Source: Aradus depressus
Taxonomy: Eukaryota; Arthropoda; Insecta; Hemiptera; Aradidae
Direction: 5' to 3'
Assembly (NCBI GenBank): GCA_963662175.1
Contig: OY759224.1
Location: 32,497,489 to 32,561,488 of the forward strand
DNA length: 64,000 bases
Below are positions 57,824 through 64,000 of this stretch, piece by piece; position 1 is the stretch's first letter; the number at the start of each line of letters is the position of its first letter. The notes under the pieces were generated by a model, which saw only the letters and a program-made list of their open reading frames with translations, was not told the DNA's origin and searched no databases. Both the position numbers and the translations under genes were made by a program.

Positions 57824-58060
57824 CATATATACAAAATATATGGGAGTACTTTCGGTGTCGCTATCATCTTCAGCCACGACTTAACAAATACTGAACCAAT
57901 ATGGAACCTATAATGTTTCACTAAAAGAACTGACGGGAGGGTTGACATTTTTTTCTTTCGGATATATGATATGACAAGGACAAATCATATATCATATACA
58001 AATCAGGTCATATTGAACATCCTATCTGTCCTTTCAGACCACCGCCTTCTCACTTTTGCC

Positions 58061-58299
58061 GTTACTACGTGGACATATCGCCTACTACCAGAGCGCTCTT
58101 TCGTCGCAATGGGAGTCGTAAATTTTACCTACTTAGAATAAGTTACCTAGGGTAGAGGTCTTTAACGAGTACCTGACATCGTATAGGCTTGGGACCATCG
58201 TTTAATGTCCCATCCGAAGGACGGCGTGTTCAAGGTTTTTTCACCTCCCATATAAGAAACCAGAAGACAAGCACTCTATATCTGAGCTACCGGCGCCCT
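58061..58299 (-). mobile_element. SINE A, near full, B box deleted
   Basis: Ends in GAGCTACCGGCGCCC about 80 bases before the exon at 58379. Confidence 0.8.
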
Positions 58300-58378
58300 T
58301 AATTATTTATAAAGTGGGTTTGAGATAACGGAAATTACGCAAAACATCTCTGCTACTATATGTTATATTCTGTTTCAG

Positions 58379-58542
58379 CGGGTCAGGAGGAGGTGGCCAG
58401 ACTGCTGGTGGACAAGGGTACCAACGTTAACGTCCAGTCTTTGAACGGGTTCACTCCACTGTACATGGCTGCTCAGGAGAACCACGACGCAGTGGTTAAG
58501 TTCTTGCTGAGCAAAGGAGCCAACCAGGGGCTCGCTACTGAG
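58379..58542 (+). CDS. Ank2: Ankyrin exon, repeats 3 to 4
   Basis: Starts after TGTTTCAG with two bases that complete the split alanine codon, then 54 codons to a GTGAGA donor. It carries the rest of repeat 3 ([20 protein letters not shown]) and repeat 4 ([20 protein letters not shown] and following). Open reading continues a few codons into the intron before a stop, so an ORF caller will overextend it on both sides; the splice sites and the family alignment fix the ends. Confidence 0.96.
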
Positions 58543-59108
58543 GTGAGAGATTTTCACGAGATTACACGCGAGTAAATAAACCATACAGAAAATGAGAAGG
58601 CATCCAAAACTTTGTTTGTAATTTCAGAGAAAAAAAACGGTCTCCTCCAATGTCAATCGATCGTTTGGGCTCAAACTCAATATTTGTCTTATATATTGGC
58701 TTCTGAATCGACATATTGAATATTGTATCGATATATTCATTACATCGGCAGTTATTAGGATATTGTGAGTCGAGCCCCCGTTTTCTGGTCTCCCTCTTCC
58801 CTTCGACCAATGTCGGGAATAATTAATAGGTGCCATCTTTATGAGGTTTTCAAATTTAAATATAAAAGTTTATGTCAATACATTCATTACAATGATAGTT
58901 ATAAGAATTTTTGTTTTAATCATCCCCCAAATCCCCTCTGCCTTTTTGGCTGAAAATTAATAGTTGCCATCCTTGGATCGTTCTTGATACACTATCAGGA
59001 GTTACCGTGTTCACAGATACACACGTCCACATAGACATACAGACATTTTTTTTTCATTTTTGACATCAGGGGCTCGTAAAACATGAAAATCCGTTGATGA
59101 CTCCTCAT

Positions 59109-60243
59109 CAGTGGCGGATATAGCAAGTCAGCCGGGCCCCCCTCAGCAATTGCCCCCATGGGCCCCTCTCACCAAATGATACTTCAAACGTTTTAAAATA
59201 TTTAAACTCAATCGCTGTGTATTTTTTACTCAGTATTTCAAGGAACTTATTGTATGAACGAGGAATGAGTTCATTGAAGAAAATCAAAGATTTTCGACGT
59301 GCTGCAATGTCTGGAGAAACACTAGTTGATTACAGTATTCTCTACATAGAACGAAATGTTGCCAACCAAATTGACTTGAATACCACAATTGAATTATTTG
59401 CTGAGCGAAAAGCAAGAAAAGGATTAAAAAAACGTCAAGGTCCACGCCGTAGATTTTCCGTGAAAACGTTGGGATAAAATCATTTTTCATTTTCTTTTCG
59501 ATGCTGCTCTTGCATTTGCTCGGCACTAGACTTTTTAGGTTTTTAAATTCCTTTTGATGCGAGCTTTCCTCTGATTTGCGTTTTCTATTTATGATTCATA
59601 TGAGACGACATCTTTACATTTTTTTGCAATTTTAAATTTAATACCGATTTTTACATATATTTCGGCGAATATTTTTATTGTTTCACTTTGAGTCCTAGTA
59701 GTGCTCCTCAAGCTTTTTACAATGACACCCGAATCAACGTCCTATCGCGTTATCACGCTACACTAATTTCTAATTTTACACAACGCTAATTCGCAACAAT
59801 CATCCACCGGTGCCCACACTAGCCCGATAACGTCACAGGCAAAACAAACACTGCACAACAAACACGTACAGACATGCTCTATCCATTGTGACATCAACCG
59901 TTGTTATCGCATTATTAGTCTCGTAGTTATTATCGATTGCAATCTGACGGTATTTTGTAACACAAGAAAGTTTGACCGGCTATCACTGTGCTTAACGAGC
60001 GAATAGACGTTTTCACGTCAAACGTCTTAAAGATTCTCATTGCTATTTTGTAGACAAACAAAACGTTAGCTTTGTTTTTTAAATCAATGAAATAAATATA
60101 TTTTACAATCAAATCATATATTTTTTTTCCATATCATGTATAAAGACTGTAATAAAACAAATTCAAATTGTATGTCCTTTGGAATAAGTACGGGGCCCCG
60201 GAGACCTTTTGCTGACCGGCCCTTTTCCTTAATTCCGCCATTG
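59109..60243 (+). mobile_element. hAT-superfamily element with transposase C-terminus
   Basis: Ends CAGTGGCGGA and TCCGCCATTG (complement CAATGGCGGA), flanked by 8-bp repeats CTCCTCAT and CTTCTCAT (7 of 8 match), the hAT duplication length. Plus strand 59217-59430 has ILYIERNVANQIDLNTTIEL and FAERKARKG, resembling the C-terminal dimerisation region of ZMYM-type hAT transposases. The rest of the transposase is missing; 59437-60022 is a block shared with 50635-51235. It lies in the 3.9 kb ankyrin intron inside a family C repeat. Confidence 0.83.
59437..60022 (-). repeat. 600-bp repeat R50/R59, copy inside the hAT element
   Basis: Nearly identical to 50635-51235 with small deletions. Both start TCAAGGTCCACGCC and end TTTTCACGTCAAA; CGTGAAAACGTT near one end and GACGTTTTCACG at the other give a short inverted pair. 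Confidence 0.75.
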
Positions 60244-60514
60244 CTTCTCATCCTTCTGTTTTTCCTTTCACCTGCATATTGTGTGTTACTTTCCCAGCTG
60301 GACGAAGTATAAGGAAAGTTATGTAATCTGTCAAAAATTCTATGTTGTTTTCGTTTTCCAACCCGCTAATTCCAAAGATTAAAAAAAAAAAATCTGTCTG
60401 TATGTGGATAAAATGGTTCAGATGCGTTTGTAAGTGAAATATAGATTTTTAGCCCAAACGGACATATTGTGGAGGAAGAGCGAAAAACTGACCAACCTTT
60501 CCTGAAGACTTTGT

Positions 60515-61310
60515 TTTTCGCTTCCTCAGCTATACGAAATATAGGGGAAGTTGTGGAATCGGTCAAAAATTCGATGCGGAGTTTTCAAGGGAATTTCAAG
60601 TTTTCTGACCTTTAGATTCCGGTAGCTCAGTGGTATGCATGCTTATCTTCTGAGCTCAAGAACGTGGGTTCGAAACCCGACCGAGGCCCTTAGTTTATTT
60701 TATCTGGGAGGTAAAATAAACTTAAACACGCTGTCCTTCGGATGGGACGTTAAGCGATGATCCCGAGCCTGTACGATGTCAGGTACTCGTTAAAGACCCC
60801 TGCCCTAGGTGAATAAAAATTTAGGATAGGCAAAATTTAGGACTCCCACAGTAGAGTCGGGCTTATGTCCACCAGAGTGACGCAAGAGCGCTCTGGTAGT
60901 AGACGATATGACCTCTTAGTTAAAGCCCGGGCATGAGTCATAAAACCTAACCTAACCCAAGTATGAAAACAAAAGTCTGTCTGTGTGTCCGTGAACACGC
61001 TAACTGCCGATAGAATGAATGTATCCACACGATATTTTATGAATGACGAACCCCACTTATCGATTTTCATCCCATGGGATGGGGGAATTAGGGGAGGGGG
61101 GGGGGGGGGGGGGGGGCTTAACTTGAAAATTCAGAGAAGGAGGCTCAATTGGTAAACCCTTATAACTGCCGATGTAATGAATTTATCGGCACATAATTTA
61201 GTATGAGGATTTAGGAGCCCCTATGTCAACTGTTGAATATTAGCGCAAACGGTCGACTGGTTTTAAGGAGAAGAGAAAAGTTAATGGATTGATTAGTTGT
61301 GGGAATGTTC
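60515..61310. repeat. Family C copy split by SINE A
   Basis: 60515-60616 and 60959-61310, with a 21-G run at 61096-61116. Confidence 0.75.
60617..60958 (+). mobile_element. SINE A, full length
   Basis: Intact A and B boxes (TAGCTCAGTGGTA, GGGTTCGAAACCC) and tail ACCTAACCTAACCC. In the ankyrin intron. Confidence 0.9.
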
Positions 61311-61756
61311 ATTGTAATATAACATTGTTTTTTTTTTGAGTTTGTAGGGGTGCGATGTGTTAAACAGCTGTCTCTACTAGGGAAACATAGTTGACAAATG
61401 TTGCTAAACGAATTACCCTTGAGTTGCATCCTGTGGGTATTTTAATGCAGTAAATTGTTGGTAATTTGACTTTGATATTTTGAGATGCGATGCACGTCTG
61501 TTGAACATTGGTCTGCCCATTATTATTTAAGAGATTCAGTCTTCTTGTTCAATTTAACGTGACATACATGACTATGTCTGTGTCCTTTACCGACAATTAT
61601 ATTTCTGTAGAATGAAAATAGTCTGTTGGTAGGCATTTCTTCAACTTTTTTTACTGAGGGCGCATTATATTTCCAAATCATATAACTGATTGATTAAAAT
61701 GCTTTTGCAAGTTATTTGATACACTTTGTGATTATAACCGATAAAAATGAAATTTA

Positions 61757-62078
61757 TAGGTTAGTTTTTATGACTCATGCCGGGTTTTAACTACGAGGTC
61801 ATATCGCCTACTACCAGAGCGCTCTTTAGTCACACTTGTGGTCATGAGCCGACTCTTCTTTAGGAGTCCTAAATTTTGCCTCCCCTAAATTTTTATTTAT
61901 AGGGGTCTTTAACGAGTACCTGACATCGTACAGGCTCGGGACCAAAGCTTAACGTCCCATCTGAAGAACGGCGTGCTTAAATTTATTTTACCTCCCAGAT
62001 AAATTAAAGTAAGTGCCTCGGTCGGGTTTCGAACCCTCAGAAGTCAAACACGCATACCACTGAGCTACCGGCGCCCTC
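61757..62078 (-). mobile_element. SINE A, near full length
   Basis: Tail reduced to AGGTTAG; part of the anticodon-arm region lost; head GAGCTACCGGCGCCC intact. Confidence 0.85.
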
Positions 62079-62235
62079 ATGAAATTTGTATTTGAAGGAG
62101 TTAGGAGCCACTACGTAAATCAACTGTTGAATATTGGCGCATACGGTCGACTGGTTTCAGAGAGGGAACGAAAAGTTAATTGATTAATTCGCTCTGGGGA
62201 ATTACATTGCTGGTGATTCCCCGAATGAACAACGG
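62079..62235. repeat. Family C fragment
   Basis: AATTTGTATTTGAAGGAGTT to GGGGAATTACATTGCTGG; starts directly at the SINE A end. Confidence 0.7.
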
Positions 62236-62461
62236 ATAATAATTAATATTATTAATTAATTTGAAATATTTTCAGCTAAGTTATGGCTTTGTTGTTCCTA
62301 ATTCTGACAACAGATTGCATACAAGCAAATAAAAAGAAAAAAATATTTTACATTCGACAATTTTTACCTATTTCCAATTTTTTTTTCATAATAAATTTTT
62401 GGAACTTATAAGTCGAATATGGTTTTCCAAGGAAGCAAATTGATGTGCTCTATGTCTCTAG

Positions 62462-62617
62462 GATGGCTTCACTCCACTTGCTGTGGCGATGCAGCAGGGT
62501 CACGACAAGGTTGTGGCGGTCCTACTGGAGAACGACACCAGAGGGAAGGTCCGTCTGCCGGCCCTTCACATCGCAGCCAAGAAGGACGACACCAAGGCTG
62601 CCACTCTTCTGCTTCAG
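62462..62617 (+). CDS. Ank2: Ankyrin exon, repeats 5 to 6
   Basis: 52 codons between a TCTCTAG acceptor and a GTAAAA donor. Repeat 5 ([20 protein letters not shown]) is shorter than the usual 33 residues, as in other ankyrins, where [20 protein letters not shown] joins it to repeat 6. The acceptor has a weak pyrimidine tract compared with the other exons, but the frame and protein match leave little doubt. Confidence 0.95.
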
Positions 62618-63329
62618 GTAAAACAAAAAAAAAATACATAGGGACACAGCTATGATTGTGCCGCAACCGATGACGTAGAACTACATCTACTATATTCAGT
62701 TTTTCAAATTAAAACACAAGAAATCTTTCTTATTTTATTTATTTCATATAAATTTATGCTATATACATTTCATGGTATCTATTATTATAATAGATTATTA
62801 ATTAATTTCACTAGAAGTAGAATGTGCTGTATTATTATTGTCAATTGTATTATACGATTTATTATAAAACAAGTTTCAACCCTTCATATTTCATAAATAA
62901 TACATATTACAAATAAAATAAATACATAAGAAAAGGATGCCTGTCGTTAAAAAGTTTGATATATTAGGGATAGATGGCCTAATTTTTTGTTTTTATGCTG
63001 CAGTATTTAAGGGATGAAAGATGACGGGTTGAAACTTATAACAAATGGTACTACACAGCCTTTCTATCGGCGTTGGGTTTATTATTTTACGATTATTATT
63101 TTAGGAGATATAAGCTCTCGAAGTGTGACACATTTTCGTGACGCATTTTAACCTCCCATACCGCCAGTAAAGACGTAGTTCTACGTCAAAAATTTTACTT
63201 ACGTATAATACAGAAATTAATTACAATAAAAATAAAATGGAAAAAGAGTAAACTGGCGGAAATAAAATTTTGTTTATTCACTGACTTAACCCAGTAAAGT
63301 ATAAATTAAAGGTGGAATGGTTGTTAATA

Positions 63330-63570
63330 GCGGTCGCTGCTCAGAGGTAGCGTTCTTGCCTCCTGAGCTCAAAATCGCGGGTCGAAACCCGGCCCTGGGA
63401 GGTAATACAAAAACTTGAACACGCCGTCCTTCTGAGGGGGACGTTAAGTGAAGTTAAATACCCCTCCCTACCTTAGATAACTAAACCAGTCCACCAGAGT
63501 GACGAAAGAGTGCTCTTTGGTATTTGACGATATGACCTCATCGTTAAGCCCTGGCATGAGTCATAATAAC
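63330..63570 (+). mobile_element. SINE A, shortened
   Basis: Head GCGGTCGCTGCTCAGAGGTA and GGGTCGAAACCC; ends CATGAGTCATAATAAC. In the last complete ankyrin intron. Confidence 0.8.
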
Positions 63571-63708
63571 TAACTATGTATTAAAAAAAAAAGAAACCAA
63601 TTAAGTCATATTGCTATTCTAAACAAAAAATACTTATTTGTGTAGTTTCTGTAAGTGCTGCTACCTGTTATCCATGTTCCATAATATTATTTCTGTTTCC
63701 TATTTCAG

Positions 63709-63837
63709 AATGACCACAACCCTGACGTTACGTCTAAAAGTGGCTTTACTCCACTTCACATTGCCGCTCACTATGGCAACCAGAGTATCGCCAATTTACT
63801 TCATCAGAAAGGAGCTGATATCAATTTCGCTGCCAAG
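63709..63837 (+). CDS. Ank2: Ankyrin exon, repeats 6 to 7
   Basis: 43 codons between TATTTCAG and GTAATA. It holds the end of repeat 6 ([11 protein letters not shown]) and repeat 7 ([20 protein letters not shown] and following, ending FAAK). It ends on a codon boundary; the next exon lies beyond the window. Confidence 0.95.
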
Positions 63838-64000
63838 GTAATAAATAATTATTATAGTTGTATTTTTATTTGCTGCTCTTTTTCGCTAAATATAATTTTA
63901 AAATTGTCACCTCTATGTATATGTTTTATTTAGGCTGCAAGCCCATCCTGTATCTATAAAATTTGAACACTACATTGTGTATAGACATTGCTTTGATTCA

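Larger units (their letters stand above)
57152..57900 (-). mobile_element. Penelope-type terminal fragment split by two MITEs
   Basis: The two ends (57152-57179 and 57824-57900) together match one arm of the 31459-31654 element; the middle is occupied by two inverted-repeat elements. A decayed core is on the minus strand: CTGAAGAT (57866-57873), a mismatched stem around GCGA, GAAA (57850-57853), AGTACT. Confidence 0.7.
58630..60400. repeat. Family C copies around the hAT element
   Basis: 58630-59108 is one copy interrupted by the hAT element; 60290-60400 is a second, shorter piece starting CCCAGCTGGACGAAGTATAA. Confidence 0.72.
53150..63837 (+). other. Ank2: Ankyrin gene, partial (five internal exons)
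   Basis: Five exons join in frame with phases 0, 0, 1, 0, 0 and encode about 228 residues that read without a gap through ankyrin repeats 1 to 7. Ankyrins are membrane-skeleton adaptors whose N-terminal repeat domain binds ion channels, transporters and adhesion proteins and whose later domains bind spectrin. The spectrin-binding (ZU5) and death domains are not in the window, so the gene must continue to the right. The first exon here starts a few residues before repeat 1, so at least one upstream exon with the start codon is missing. Exons are visibly GC-richer than the surrounding AT-rich introns. The protein matches the insect ankyrin-2 type best from memory; a single insect ankyrin without the 1/2 split is the alternative. 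Confidence 0.95.
54383..64000. other. Unassigned intron stretches, 54383-64000
   Basis: 54383-54689, 56881-57151, 57901-58060, 60401-60514, 61311-61756, 62236-62461, 62618-63329 and 63838-64000. Within 62618-63329, GACGTAGAACTAC at 62674 and GACGTAGTTCTACGTC at 63173 form an inverted pair that may be the ends of a small element. Confidence 0.5.

Overview
The window looks like AT-rich insect genomic DNA (intron-interrupted gene, insect-type transposons, TTAGG-like repeat tails). A hemipteran would fit, but that is a guess from repeat style. The only host gene I can support is an ankyrin gene on the + strand. Five consecutive exons at 53150-53251, 56748-56880, 58379-58542, 62462-62617 and 63709-63837 splice in frame into about 228 residues covering ankyrin repeats 1 to 7. 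All have AG acceptors and GT donors. The first exon(s) lie upstream (not found, possibly outside the window) and the rest of the gene continues past base 64000.

Bases 1-53149 are either a very long 5' intron or intergenic DNA, and nearly all of it that can be classified is mobile DNA. Families seen: (A) about 25 copies of a tRNA-headed SINE whose 3' tail resembles the insect telomere repeat; (B) a second tRNA-headed SINE; (C) a very abundant modular repeat built of 130-150 bp units containing homopolymer G or C tracts; (D) PIF/Harbinger-like MITEs; a non-autonomous LTR element at 17539-22669 with nearly identical LTRs plus three solo LTRs and a fragment; Penelope-like elements, including one with a reverse transcriptase/GIY-YIG ORF at 25249-26412; Jockey- and R1-like non-LTR fragments; a deleted mariner; a pogo/Tigger element; hAT elements; and several long-inverted-repeat elements. 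Nesting is common and often resolvable to the base (for example C split by D split by a 378 bp MITE at 8555-10135).

Bases 53150-64000 are the ankyrin gene, with introns of 3496, 1498, 3919 and 1091 bp carrying the same families. A hAT copy sits in the third of these introns and an R1-like fragment begins only about 30 bp after a splice donor.

The most interesting signal is a recurring small RNA-like structure in at least four unrelated repeat families: CTGANGAT, a hairpin (often GNRA-capped), GAAA, then a short palindrome. It matches the hammerhead ribozyme core apart from one extra U, and two copies show a compensatory base-pair change.
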